Assembly: GCA_015179045.1 (NCBI GenBank)
Contig: WHUZ01000044.1
Location: forward strand, 461,734-525,733
DNA from: Kalaharituber pfeilii
Taxonomy: Eukaryota; Ascomycota; Pezizomycetes; Pezizales; Pezizaceae
Direction: 5' to 3'
Length of the DNA stretch: 64,000 nucleotides
Made by a program: the position numbers and the translations under genes. Positions 1-9,821 of the stretch are shown in pieces. Numbering within the stretch: position 1 is the first letter of the stretch; the number at the start of each line of letters is the position of its first letter. Under the pieces are notes generated by a model. That model was not told the DNA's origin, ran no database searches, and saw nothing but the letters and a program-made list of their open reading frames with translations.

Positions 1-600
1 CAATTTCCAGTCCGAAACAGCATTCAGTTCTAGACTACGAAAATAAACAACGAAAAAGCTACAGAGGAAACAAAAATTCAATTACACTTTTTGCCAAGCT
101 CAGCCTTTTTCTTTTTTTTTTTTTTTTTTTTGTTTTGCTTTGTTTTGTTTTGTTTTGTTTTTTGGCGGCAGGAAGTCTCAACTTGCCCATTAACGTTTGT
201 GCCGCATGCTAAAAAGCCTTCATACCCTGCCGCATCCGTTGGTAGCGAAAGCCCCCTGATAATGTACCTACTGTACTTGAGTATGCATCATCTTGGTACG
301 ATTCCTGATAGCCCAGCCTAAGAAACCCCGCGAACATTTCTCCTGGCTTTTCGGACATCTGTGCATGGAATGACCACTCTAGCTAATTGGCCCTTCCCGG
401 AGGATGCCAGAGAAAGAAGATAGAGCCAGCCTGCCCCAAGTTTCTGTGGGCTAGCCTCGTTGTCCGTTTATGAGAGGGGTGCAAGCAGAGCAGTCAGGGT
501 GCCTTCTAAGGGCCCCCAGTTAATTCCTGGGGCTCCCAGTCCAGTGGCTCACCCCCTGTTTTTGACTACAGCTTGAGTTCGCAAACTCTCTAATTACAGA
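1..600. other. No gene seen; T-rich tract
   Basis: I see no supported gene. A T-rich tract with TTTTG steps lies near 106-162. No terminal repeats or retroposon tail were recognised here. Confidence 0.5.
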
Positions 601-955
601 TGCCATCCTTTTCCACAGCGCCTTGCTCATTATCACCCAGATTTGCCACATCTATCGCCTGCGTGCCCACTTGCTTCCTTGCCTGCCCCTGTGCCTGCGC
701 CTATGCTCGCTTTGCCCGCCTTGCAGCCTTAGTGTTTGAAGCTGAGTTCTCACTGTCTGAAATGGCTTGCTGTCGCCGGCGCTTTTGAATATGTTGGCTC
801 GATTGGGTTTGCCGCTTCTCTTGGTTGGTCTCCTTCCGCTGCTTTGTGACTTGGATTACCTGTTTGTTGGCCTCTTTTTCCCGCCGCCTAGTTGAGAAAA
901 GGCCTAAAAATAATACGGACATTCTTGAGATACCACCACACCTGTTCTGGCCCAC
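600..955 (-). pseudogene. Decayed Lys/Gln-rich ORF, possible transposase tail
   Basis: The reverse strand carries an open frame rich in Lys, Arg, Gln and Glu. One in-frame TAG near 713 interrupts it; the same frame then stays open to a terminal stop near 597. The composition (charged, QA-rich, with a DSENSAS stretch) resembles the C-terminal tails of fungal pogo/Fot1 DDE transposases, but no catalytic motif is present, so this is only a guess. Its upstream side is cut by the inverted-repeat element at 943-1117. It could equally be the last exon of a dead host gene. Confidence 0.25.
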
Positions 956-1117
956 CGACGAACATTTTCCGGTTCGCGAATCGGCCGGCCCAGTGAAAAC
1001 ATAGGGTGTTTTTCACGGGGCCAGCCCAGCCACGAACACCTGGCCTAGCGATGAACATCAATATACCTCTATGTATATAGTTTTGCGAACCACAATGTTT
1101 GTCGGTGGGCCAGAACA
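943..1117. mobile_element. MITE-I, 175 bp inverted-repeat element
   Basis: The ends TGTTCTGGCCCACCGACGAA and its near-complement (reading GTTCTGGCCCACCGACAAAC from the other strand) form terminal inverted repeats of about 35 bp. An ACCT on each side may be a short target duplication. The inside is GC-rich with further GGCC/GGTTCGCGAA inverted steps. A fragment with the same end (GGTTCGCGAACC, GGCCAGAAC) lies at 2770-2815. The superfamily is not assigned. Confidence 0.6.
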
Positions 1118-1202
1118 CCTTGAGAACTAAAGTAGATTTTGCGTACTTGGGTTCTCTGATTGACCCGCACGACTAGCAAGGATCAAGGGCCATAACGTTC
1201 TA

Positions 1203-2123
1203 TTGTGCATTGTTATTATCCATTTCCCTAGTTTGTCCCTACATTATTGTAGGAGGTTATCAACACATCAACCCGGCCGCCAAGAGCCAATAGGAGGCCG
1301 CAAACACCAACCCCGGCCCCCACCAATCAGAATGCCCAAAGGGAAGAAGACGGAGAAGAACCCTCCGCCAGTATCCCTTCCTGCGGAGAACCCCCCAGCG
1401 CCCCCTCCGCCCTCGCCTCCCCAGATGGAGGTACTAGACTGGGAGACCGTGCGGGCGGAAATGAAGGAACGGCTGAGCTTCCCATGGGGCATGGTTCTGG
1501 CTTCGATGTGGAAGCTCAAGTCAGGAAGAAATCACCACCCGCCGACAGGATCAACTTTGGCGATCAGATGGGACAGCGACCAATCAATCACCTTCTACGG
1601 AGGCGGACCGGAAGACCCCCCCCCCATCCGACACACTTGGGCTCAGTCCCATCACCAATATAGACACGGCATCGGTGCAGCCCACCACAGAAAAGCTAGG
1701 CTTCAGCACCATCATCACCTGCTCGGAAGATCCATCTATGGAGCCGAGGCCCACCCCGGGGTCAGCGACCTCACCCGTCAACACCAGGAAGCGGAAAGGC
1801 AAAACCAACACCGGACAGAGTGAGACTGGGAGGGAAATGGCTAAAGTTGTGTGAGTACGAATGGGACAGGAGACGGACTTGAGCCTTCATTCTTCCCTTA
1901 AGCCTGTAACACAGAAACAGTCACGGGCAACACAGGAGACGGAATTCATTTCCTCTTTCTTCGGTTACGTGGTAACTCGTCAGTTCCCCTTCACACAGGA
2001 GGATCCGGGGATCTTTACTTAAATTCTTTCTTTCTTTCTTTTATTTCATATGTAACCAAATATCGCCATAGTCCTTAGGGCGGCACGCGATTACTGATAT
2101 TAAAAAAAAAAAAAAAAAAAAAT
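1203..2123 (+). mobile_element. ORF1-only LINE remnant, B-type tail
   Basis: A degenerate Tad1-like ORF1 begins at the ATG at 1331 (MPKGKKTEKN, proline-rich N-terminus). It has a frameshift and keeps the ORF1 landmarks FSTIITC and NTRKRKGK near 1690-1805. It then passes directly into a 3'UTR that ends with the B tail (ATCGCCATAGTCC, GGGCGGCACGCGATTACTG) and poly(A) at 2101-2122. No ORF2 lies between. The 3'UTR matches the short copy at 49843-50037. No TSD was found; the 5' end is decayed. Confidence 0.65.
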
Positions 2124-3088
2124 GCTACTTAATTCCATTTGAAATTGATAGGGTTAGAGATTATTTATTATTTTATATATAATAGATACTCGCATATATC
2201 AAAACTACTTCAACTTAGCTTTTCTAATAATATAAAAATTGGGTAAATTAGATAAAAACTGATAGTGTAGTATAACGTTGAATTTGTTAAGTTAAGAGTA
2301 CAGCAAAGGAATGAGATTGTGACTTGCAGCTTAAAGTGGAGGATACTTGGCACTTGCAGAGATTTCGATAAGTGCAACACAAGCATCAAAATTTCAATTC
2401 TTGGCATCAATACACTCCTTATTACTACCACAATATAATACTAGAAATGGCGGAGGAATCCGGATATCTCTGCCTAAGAAGATAATGCTCTGAAATTTCA
2501 CTTAGAGCAAGAAGAATACTAGAAGTACATATGCTAAGTTTTTTATAGTTATTATATCAATAATAATTTAGCTACGATAACAAATCTATATATTTCGTAA
2601 CTAACAGCAGTCTTAGAAGCATAGCAAATTTTTACCTTACGTTGTCTATTATCTTCTAGTATGTGGGTAGGAAGTAGCAACTTGCGAGTCATATTAGTAA
2701 CATTACCGACAGCAACTTTCAAGTTGCAACTTGTCAATGGTAATGGGGCTATACAAGCACACAGTAACTGGCCGGTTCGCGAACCGCAACGTTCGTCCGC
2801 ATGCCAGGCCAGAACTTACCCATCTAGTTTAGGAAACAGCAATACTAGAGCCTTGCCCAATCTCAAACCTGCCTTGGCTGTGCAGAAGCTACTGGCGCTT
2901 GCGCTTTGGGCCTACAGCAAGCGTGTCAAACTAGCGCAATTCCTAGTGCAATTTCTATATGTACCTATAACCCCCCCTTTTTTTTGACGTGTTCCGGAGA
3001 CTGGCCACCTCGGTCCGGTCCTGTGCACCGCTTACTACCCGCTTCACCTTTCACAGCTCGCTTTCAATGCTGCTCGCTCTGCTTAAGT
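2124..3088. other. No gene seen; AT-rich spacer
   Basis: AT-rich sequence without a supportable gene. It contains a fragment of MITE-I at about 2770-2815. Confidence 0.5.
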
Positions 3089-4880
3089 TTTTTTTTTTTT
3101 TTTTTTTTTTTTTTGTAGGTCACATAGCCCTGCATACATGCCTCCAGCCTATGGCGGGCGCCCATATAGCCAGGTCAGGCTGCGTAACTACCTAATTGAT
3201 CTATTCTCCCTACACAATTTGGGTACCCAGCGTACTCCCTGGCCCTTCTAGCCCACCTCGAGGCCCGCTCGCCATTCCTCCGCCGGGCTGCCCTCTGCTA
3301 CCTCCCTTCTCCTTCCTCCGGAGCCGCTCCAGCTCAGCGCACCTGAACACCACCTGCTCAGCACACCACACCTCTCTGTTTCTGCGTTGCCACTGATCTT
3401 CCTCCTCCACATGCCCCCCCCCCCCCCCCCAACCTTTTCCAGTCCACAGCCAAGTGTAGTTGTGACGGTTCTCCTACTCCACTTCACAAACTTTCCTTTC
3501 CCACAACTGACTTGTTCCCTCCCCTCCTGCATTTTCCGAACTAACTCCTGATCGTATGAAGCACACCCTTGGTGGCCTGTCCGTCATACCTCAGGAAACC
3601 AGCCCCTCTTTTGCCTTTTCATCAGCTTTTTCGTTGCCTCCAATCCCGATATGTGTGTTGGCCCATGAAAGCTTCACAGCCCCGGAATTTTCCAGCCTCC
3701 ACCTCCTTTCTGCCACCAGCACCACCACACGTACCAGATCTGGAGTCCTCGTTCTCTCGGTCCTTCCTGCATTGTTGGAAGAGCTGATGGCTGCCAAGGA
3801 GTCTGCGAGGAGCAGAACCTTCACAGTTACGTGAACAGCTTCGAGGGCTCCCGCCTGCCTGCTGCCTCCCAATCCCACACGATAGTCTTGGTGCCTGCCC
3901 ACTGGCACCCTTCCAACTTGGCTGCTACCACCCTTAGCTCCATTGATAGCTCTCTCCCACTTAGCTGGGATACCCCCTTCTCTAGTCTGAGATCGATGAT
4001 CTCGACCTCTGGCAGTGGAGTTATACTGCGTCCCCATGATACCCTCTCCTCCTGCTCCACCTCAATCGTGGTTGCAATGCTGCTCACCACTGATTCAAAG
4101 CCTTCAGTCTTCTCTGCCCCCATCCTATGTTGAAGTGGCACCAGTCTCACCCTTCTGTCCCTCTTTGTCTGGATCTGTGACTTTAAGGCGTGTGAATATT
4201 TGTTGCCACAAGTCGCCTACCGATATGAGATCTCTTACTGACCTCAGTGCATATTGTACCTTCCCTGGCCCTGGCCCATGGCCGTTATTACATTGTTCAC
4301 CCCTGCTATTGCCTCCACCTTCACTCTAGCCGCCCTCTGACAGCTCTGATATATTCTCAAAGCGCCTGATATTGTAGCCTCTCTAATCCTCCATCATTGT
4401 CTCTAGCTACTCCTGCCAATCTCAGACCCACATGGCCACTACCCTCACTTTTCGCCATGTAAGGGGGCACTGTTGCCCCACTGAGAGTTCCCCAGTTCGG
4501 ATCAAGTCCCCAAAAGCTTTCTGGCCTTTTCAATCCAGCTTTCAGGTTCTCAACAGGCGTTCGAAATCAAGAGTGCGGCCGCAAATCACCCCCAGCTCCC
4601 TGTCACGGGGTTGTAGGTTGTATGTGGCGTTATGTGAACCAAAAAGAAAAAGAAAAAAAAACACCCACAGCCATTTGGTTCTCTGACCATGCGCCCGCCA
4701 CTTGGCCTTCTTACTAATGACCGGGGGCTCCTCCTTCGAGGCCTCGAGTGACAGTTCATAGGCCTGAGCCACCTCCCTAAGTACTCCTTCAATCCTATCT
4801 CTAATTCGCCTTATATCTTTACTCCCCTTCCGGATCCCATGTTCACCACTGTGCAGTTGAGGTCACCGTCGAATGACAGT
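3089..4880 (-). mobile_element. LINE A' fragment with RNase H, reverse strand
   Basis: Poly(T) at 3089-3114 followed by the complement of an A'-type tail marks the 3' end of a reverse-strand LINE. Upstream on that strand are a decayed RNase H region near 3590-3790 (LLLADSLAA, then NTHIGIGGNEKADEKAKEG, the usual GNEKAD block) and a C-terminal finger region near 3210-3400 (WCAEQVVFRCAELERLRRK). The same order occurs in the + strand copy at 10727-11513. Several frameshifts and a run of 17 C at 3414-3430 show it is dead. The 5' limit is uncertain. Confidence 0.7.
4601..4657 (+). mobile_element. Tail-only retroposon, A' type
   Basis: An A'-like tail (GGGTTGTAGGTTGTATGTGG, then GTTATGTGAACC) with an A-rich end. 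It is flanked by CACCCCCAGC and CACCCACAGC, an imperfect 10 bp target duplication, and inserted in the reverse-strand LINE. Confidence 0.6.
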
Positions 4881-5482
4881 GGTTAACACCTCTCACAGGC
4901 ACTCCCTTGCTGCCTTGGCCGTCTTTTGCTACGTCCTCTCCACTTCGCCAGATGCTTCGATGTTGTGATAATCGTCAAAAAAGGATAGGACTGACACGAG
5001 ATTAAGAGCTGGAGGCCGATCACTCTACTGTAATTCACCACAACGCGACGTGCACCACGTCCCGACGCACATTTTACACCAAAACTGACCACGCGCGACA
5101 ACATAAATCTCAACCACCAGAACAGAATTTTGTATGCATCTCGTAGACTGTTTAAATTGAGGACTATTCTTCATACTCCACACCTTAGCTTCTTCAGATA
5201 TGTTGCTTTGAAGGGATTTATCATTCATGAAATTCGCACTATAAATTGGCATAGGTTTGGCATATCTTTTTCGCTATGATTTCCCTAGTATTGAATTCCA
5301 CTTATCACATCTGAATTAAATTTGATCAAAATAGTAGAACACTTGAATATTAATATTTTATGTTAATCAAAGATGTGAGAAGCATATTAAGAAAGTTTCC
5401 AAAGAAGTGGTAGAGTTATTCACAAAATTCAGATTCTCATAGAAATTGTATGCAATAATTGTATGGGAAAACTACCAGAAAT
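4880..5482. other. No gene seen
   Basis: Mixed sequence, AT-rich to the right. No gene or repeat recognised. Confidence 0.4.
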
Positions 5483-5496
5483 GGCAATTTGATGGG

Positions 5497-5556
5497 TTTT
5501 TTTTTTTTTTTTTTTTTTTGTCACGTGACCCCGCGTGCAACTGTTCGCCATGGCAG
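5497..5556 (-). mobile_element. Tail-only retroposon A1
   Basis: Poly(T) of 23 nt then the complement of the A tail (CACGTGACCCCGC, GTTCGCCATGGCAG), about 38 nt of body. The flanks GGCAATTTGATG (5483-5494) and GGCAATTAGATG (5557-5568) are a 12 bp TSD with one mismatch. The element therefore inserted as a unit this short. Confidence 0.85.
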
Positions 5557-5802
5557 GGCAATTAGATGTTTAAACTAGGCATTAAACAACATCAAGCCAA
5601 TCAAAGCACTAATTATCAAGACGCCTATTAGGGACACTGTCTAGCTACAATTCTATAGCCATTATGGTGAGCATTGATGGGAAGTAGTGCATTCTACCCT
5701 CTAGTGCACTTTGTATGGGAATTCCATATAAATACATGCCAAGACATCAATGAAAAACTCATGGCGCCATTAACTGACCATCATGTCCTCTCAGTGCAAA
5801 TA

Positions 5803-6376
5803 TGTTACGGGCGTGAGGGGCTCGGCTTCGCCGTGCGCTGGAAATGGATGTTACGGCTACGGAGGCTATATACGGCGGACCGGAAGGGCAGCTACTCGGC
5901 GTGGGGCGCGCAGCGGAGCGGAGCGATTCACGGGCGTAATAAGGAAACGATAGGTTTCAGAGTTATAGAGAACTTAGAACACCGCTAGTGTCTTGATTTC
6001 TTTAACTAGGCTATCGCCAGCCAGCGCTTACATAGACTTAAGCGCAGTCATACATGACTAGTCAACAAGTGAATAAATGACTGGCAACGTGGCAATTCCT
6101 TATTACTGCCAATATATGTGTTAATAGGTCCACGTAGCAGAAACATGCAAAAATAGTACAGACGCAAGATAATGGCATGTACTAATGCATAAACTGAGTG
6201 CCTTAGAGGTCCGGAGACCCTACCATAAATAATGACACACACTTCCGTAGCACTACCCTATTCGAAAGACAAAGAACCTTCTGCCAAGCCTAACGGGCGC
6301 TCTATCAGCATTGGTCTTACTAATGGTTCAGGGTAAGTGTTCCTCTTATCGAGTAAGTCTCGCCTTAGCCGTAACA
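5803..6376 (+). mobile_element. Solo LTR, family F copy 1 (574 bp)
   Basis: It begins TGTTACGGGC and ends GCCGTAACA, the TG...CA inverted ends of an LTR, and is flanked by the 5 bp duplication AAATA on both sides. No internal gag-pol is present, so it is a solo LTR left by recombination. At 6154-6158 it has the intact TAGTA site that is filled by a MITE in the second copy at 11524. Confidence 0.9.
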
Positions 6377-6381
6377 AAATA

Positions 6382-6658
6382 GAGGTATGAATAGTGCAGA
6401 ACAACTTTTTATTGCAGCATGGGGGGTAGCCTCGAGGCTAACACGATTGGCGCCCACCAAAAGACGTCAATTATACACCAGTATAGCCCGGACCATAGCA
6501 ACTTGGGGTTGCTGGGCGTGGATGGACTACGCTTACGGATCCTCAGAAGGGGCCACTCTTAGGGACCTTGAGAAATGGCAATACACAGTGGCACGGTCAA
6601 TCACCGGTGCCCCCTGGGGGACAGGGCGGGACTTAGTGGAGGGGGCCAACCTAGAATC
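6382..6658 (+). pseudogene. LINE-B ORF2, thumb/linker region
   Basis: An open frame of about 90 residues has the RT-to-RNase H linker features of Tad1-like LINEs: RQLYTSIARTIATWGCWAW, then LEKWQYTVARSITGAPWGTGRDL. The frame is cut at 6658 by the ORF1-only insertion and resumes at 7491 with NLESIQTFVEGN, matching the uninterrupted order seen at 14801 onward (LTNLESVETFVYGE). Confidence 0.75.
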
Positions 6659-7318
6659 CTGGGGCTCAGCCCCATCACGTGCACAGAAATAGTCCCGGCG
6701 GCACTCACCCCCGAGAACCCACCACCAACCTCCCGGAACCGGGTTCCCGCACGCAAGCAAATGCCACCCCCTCCGGCACGCACTCAGTTGGAGCAGCCGA
6801 CACCCACCCTTTCCGATTCATCCCCGGCGCGGAAAAAGAGAAAGCGCAAGGGAAAGAAACCGCTTCCCGGGGAACCATACGCGATCAAACGTCAACTCAG
6901 CGATGAGGTGGCCCAAAAGATCGCCTCCACCCCCTCAGTCGAGACGCACACACCTACACAGAACCCCAACCCTTTTTCAGGTACCACCCAGAAACCAGAC
7001 ACCCCTCCCCGCCCCCCCAAGACCGCCTCCCCCACCACCCCAGCTGCCAATACCAATCCCAGCGGCATCGTCGTACATGGAGTTGCTTTGAGAAAAGACT
7101 TAAGCAAGGTCCGGAAGTGGCTGGAGGCCGACATCAAAGTCTTAGGTAAGACGGTGGGGATCCGATGGTTGAAGAAGAAGACAATGCTGGTTGACGAAGG
7201 CAAGAAGACCAGGTCGGTCGTAGTATACCTGGAAAACACATTCGAGGGTGGGAGAGTGAGACTGGGAGGACGTTGGCTGAGGACGGACCAGTATGAACGG
7301 GACCGAGGAAGGAAGTAG
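6659..7318 (+). CDS. LINE ORF1 protein, C-terminal part (partial)
   Basis: Open for about 220 codons to the stop at 7316-7318. A Pro/Ser/Thr-rich linker with a basic RKKRKRKGKK stretch is followed by a conserved C-terminal domain of about 85 residues: IVVHGVALRKDLSKVRKWLE, GKTVGIRWLKKK, VVVYLENTFEGGRVRLGGRW, ending ERDRGRK. That domain recurs in all ORF1-only copies here. It matches the RRM-like part of the long ORF1 at 59485 (LVIKGVPVQKG, SSVTFEV, LGKPRWVQLW) but lacks the zinc knuckle. It is expected to bind RNA. The N-terminus is lost by 5' truncation. Confidence 0.75.
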   Translation: MGLSPITCTEIVPAALTPENPPPTSRNRVPARKQMPPPPARTQLEQPTPTLSDSSPARKKRKRKGKKPLPGEPYAIKRQLSDEVAQKIASTPSVETHTPTQNPNPFSGTTQKPDTPPRPPKTASPTTPAANTNPSGIVVHGVALRKDLSKVRKWLEADIKVLGKTVGIRWLKKKTMLVDEGKKTRSVVVYLENTFEGGRVRLGGRWLRTDQYERDRGRK

Positions 7319-7479
7319 GAAGACATACAGGTCCGAAACCCGCACTACGCAGGAACTCCGCGGGCAACACATGTAGCTAGACATAATTTTTTTCCTTGAT
7401 TACTTTTAAATAAAACCTCGCCATAGCCCATAGGGCGGCATGCGAGTAATGAAATAAAAAAAAAAAAAAAAAAAAAAAA
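6659..7479 (+). mobile_element. ORF1-only LINE, 5'-truncated, with TSD
   Basis: An 821 bp insertion flanked by AACCTAGAATC at 6648-6658 and 7480-7490. It begins within ORF1 (LGLSPITCTEI), runs to the ORF1 stop at 7318, then has about 110 bp of 3'UTR with the B tail (CTCGCCATAGCCCATAGGGC) and poly(A). There is no ORF2 between ORF1 and the tail. Confidence 0.9.
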
Positions 7480-7657
7480 AACCTAGAATCGATACAAACA
7501 TTCGTGGAAGGGAACGCACGAGAGTCGAAACCAGGGCCCTGACATTCGGGCAAGAGACACTGAGCGAAGGAGAGGAGGACTGCGTATTCCTGAGGGGAAG
7601 CCTAGGCAACAAGGACCCCCTCCCCCTAGCCACCCTACCCCCTCCCCAGCAAACTCT

Positions 7658-7806
7658 TTTTTTTTTTTTTTTTATCACGTAAATCCGCTTGCAGCTGTTC
7701 GCATGGCAGGGTCCCTGGACCGAAGTCCTTATGGCCTGGAGACAGGCACCTGTGCAACTACCTACATAAATGTCCCCTATATAACTAGAACAAAAACAAA
7801 AAAACA
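7658..7806 (-). mobile_element. A-tailed LINE 3'UTR fragment
   Basis: Poly(T), the complement of the A tail (GCTTGCAGCTGTTCGCATGG) and then GGTCCCTGGACCGAAGTCCT and following 3'UTR. The same 3'UTR is at 21615-21690 in the reverse-strand ORF1 remnant and, damaged, at 43475. No TSD is visible, and part of the LINE-B RNase H is missing here, so a deletion probably accompanied or followed insertion. Confidence 0.7.
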
Positions 7807-8546
7807 ACCCTGTTTCCTCTTACAGCGACTCCCGAGTGACCATCAGCAGACTACAGCAGATTGCAGAAGGCAGGTGTTACGGTTTCTACGATAATGTAGT
7901 AAATATGAGGGTGTAACTTAGGACACGCTTGGTGCTTGACCTTTCGACAGGGCAGCTCTAGCTGGCCCTTCTTATAGTCAATCCGGCGTGCCTTCCTTCT
8001 ATTGTCTCTCTATGCTATGATATCACGATGTTCTATCTATAGGCATTCCTCAGCCACTGCCTCGCCTCATCTAGAGGTCCATCCGGTGGCTCTGCTCCTG
8101 GAGGTCCGTTCAGTGGCTCTGCCCCTGGAGGTCCATTCGGTGGCTTTGCTCCTAGAGGTCCGTACAGTGGCTGTCGCTACGCTCTGACCAGGCCGACATT
8201 CCTTGTGATACACATCCGTGCCCAACCCATGTTTCACTGCCAGACTGTAGCTATCGGTTGATCAGACCGAATTGTCACTCGCAGCTTTACAGGCCAGTGC
8301 GGGTGGATATCCCCTTCGCGGGTAGACCCTGACAGCAGGCCAACCCCCGATGGCGCGGCCCATACGGTGAGAAAGGCTTGGGAGGACAGGGCAGCGAGAG
8401 GGGACTTGGACGTGGCAGTAATGTGGGTCAAGGGTCACAGAGGCATCCGGGGCAACGAAGAAGCAGATAAGGCAGCCAAGGTAGGCGCTTTCATGTAATA
8501 CCAGGACCAAACGGTCACGGAAGCCGGCATGCGACATCAGGCCAAA
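7807..8546 (+). pseudogene. LINE-B RNase H, split by an LTR
   Basis: 7822-7874 encodes SDSRVTISRLQQIAEGR (the D-S motif). 8340-8546 continues exactly in frame with PTPDGAAHTVRKAWEDR, then MWVKGHRGIRGNEEADKAAK (the conserved H and D) and YQDQTVTEAG after a TAA. Removing the LTR and one GCAGG copy joins the two parts in frame. It closely matches the RNase H at 15147-15956. Confidence 0.8.
7875..8334 (+). mobile_element. Solo LTR, family L2 copy 1 (460 bp)
   Basis: It starts TGTTACGGTT, ends CCCTGACA, and has a 5 bp TSD, GCAGG, on both sides (7870-7874, 8335-8339). Inside (about 8070-8170) is a tandem repeat of about 30 bp, GAGGTCCATCCGGTGGCTCT, in four variants. Sister copies are at 8547-9866 and 19080-19557. 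Confidence 0.9.
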
Positions 8547-8612
8547 TGTCAGGGTCTACCCGCGAAGGGGGTATCCACCCACATTGACCTTAAAGCTGCT
8601 AGTGACGATTCG

Positions 8613-8616
<4 letters not shown>

Positions 8617-8643
<27 letters not shown>

Positions 8644-8685
8644 GTCACGTGACCCCGCGTGCAGCTGTTCGCCATGGCAGGGCGG
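8617..8685 (-). mobile_element. Tail-only retroposon A2
   Basis: Poly(T) of 28 nt plus about 40 nt of A tail. TSD CGATTCGGCCT at 8606-8616 and 8686-8696. It sits inside the L2 LTR copy 2. Confidence 0.9.
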
Positions 8686-9063
8686 CGATTCGGCCTGACC
8701 GACTGATACAGTCTGGCAATGAAACATGGGTTGGGCACGGATGTGTATCACAAGGAACGCCGGCATGGTCAGAGCGTAGCGTCAGCCACCGGACGGCCGA
8801 ATGGACCTCCAGGAGCAGAGCCACCGGATGGACCTCTAGATGAGGCGAGGCAGTGGCTGAGGGATGCCCATAGATAGAACATAATGATATCATAGCATAG
8901 ATATTTTTTTTTTTTTTTTTTATATATCATTACTCGCTTGCCGCCCTATGGGCTATGGCGAGGTCTTTATTAAAGAACAGAAAAGAAAAGAAGTAACAGT
9001 GACTAAATACATGTGATACCCGCGGAACTCGTGCATGGTGCGGGTGGAGTGCAGGGGCCAGCA

Positions 9064-9257
9064 TGTCTATCTTCTCTCCGACTCGTAACCCGCTGAGTGA
9101 GTTGATAGACATGCTCGAGGAGTGGGTCAGGCGGAGAATCTTCTTTATTCAAGAGCGGGGACGAAGACGGTGAAGACTATCTTACTTTTGTCTTTTTCTT
9201 TTTCTCTTATGTATCTAGGACATCGCCATAGCCCATAGGGCGGCAAGCGATTAATGA

Positions 9258-9294
<37 letters not shown>

Positions 9295-9644
9295 CCGACT
9301 CGTACCGGCATGCCTTCAACCACTTCCCTCCCAAACGCACTCTCTCAATTTGGAACTCTTTTTCCAGGTATACCACGGGTGAGCTCGTCTTCTTCCCTTC
9401 CTCCAACAACAGCGTCTTGTGTCTCAGCCATCTGATCCCAGTGGTCTTGCCGATGTCCTTGTTTGCCTCCTCCAGCCATCTGCGTACTTTCCCCAAGTCC
9501 TTTCTCAGGGCGATTCCGTGAACGACTATGCCTATTTTCCTGGTGGCGGGGTTGGTCTTGGGGCTGGGTGTGGATGTCCTGGATTTCGGGGGGGCACGTT
9601 TCGGGGGGGTGGGGGTTGGAGTAGTGTCATCGGGGGTGGGGAGG
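9064..9644 (-). pseudogene. LINE ORF1 C-terminal domain, split by an insertion
   Basis: The frame runs from the 5'-truncated end with PPKRAPPKSRTSTPSPK, then IGIVVHGIALRKDLGKVRRW, GKTTGIRWLRHKTLLLEEGK and VVYLEKEFQIERVRLGGKW. It is split after YES by the insertion at 9089-9291 and resumes below 9089 as ERR and a stop. It has the RRM-like domain shared by all ORF1-only copies. Apart from the insertion no frameshift is visible. Confidence 0.75.
9089..9291 (+). mobile_element. LINE-B 3' end, 203 bp, with TSD
   Basis: A 5'-truncated 3'UTR with the B tail (ACATCGCCATAGCCCATAGG) and poly(A). TSD TCTCCGACTCGTA at 9076-9088 and 9292-9304. Inserted in the ORF1-only element, it is the innermost level of this nest. 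Confidence 0.9.
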
Positions 9645-9757
9645 CATAGCATAGATAGACAATAGAAGGAAGGCACGCAGGATTGACTATAAGAAGGGCC
9701 AGCTACAGCTGCCCTGTCGAAAGGTCAAGCACCAAGCGTTGTCCTAAGTTACACCCT

Positions 9758-9821
9758 TGCCCTGCCATGGCGAACAGCTACAAGCGGGGTCACGTGAAAT
9801 AGAAAAAACAAAAAAAAAAAA
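9758..9821 (+). mobile_element. Tail-only retroposon A3
   Basis: The whole insertion is GCCCTGCCATGGCGAACAGC, AAGCGGGGTCACGTGA and an A-rich end: 64 bp, with about 43 nt of body. Perfect 13 bp TSD AAGTTACACCCTT at 9745-9757 and 9822-9834. It is the clearest example of a body that starts at the first base of the tail hairpin. Confidence 0.95.

Larger units (their letters stand above)
8904..9644 (-). mobile_element. ORF1-only LINE, 5'-truncated, with TSD
   Basis: TSD CATAGCATAGATA at 8891-8903 and 9645-9657. The reverse strand reads ORF1 linker, conserved domain, stop, about 180 bp 3'UTR and B tail with poly(A). It is itself interrupted by a LINE-B 3' fragment at 9089-9291. Confidence 0.9.

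Noticed and set aside
3414..3430. Run of 17 C and the many poly(T)/poly(A) tracts as assembly artefacts
   Set aside because: Most A/T tracts sit at retroposon tails between TSDs, so they are biological. The C run cannot be judged, but it lies in a dead LINE copy.
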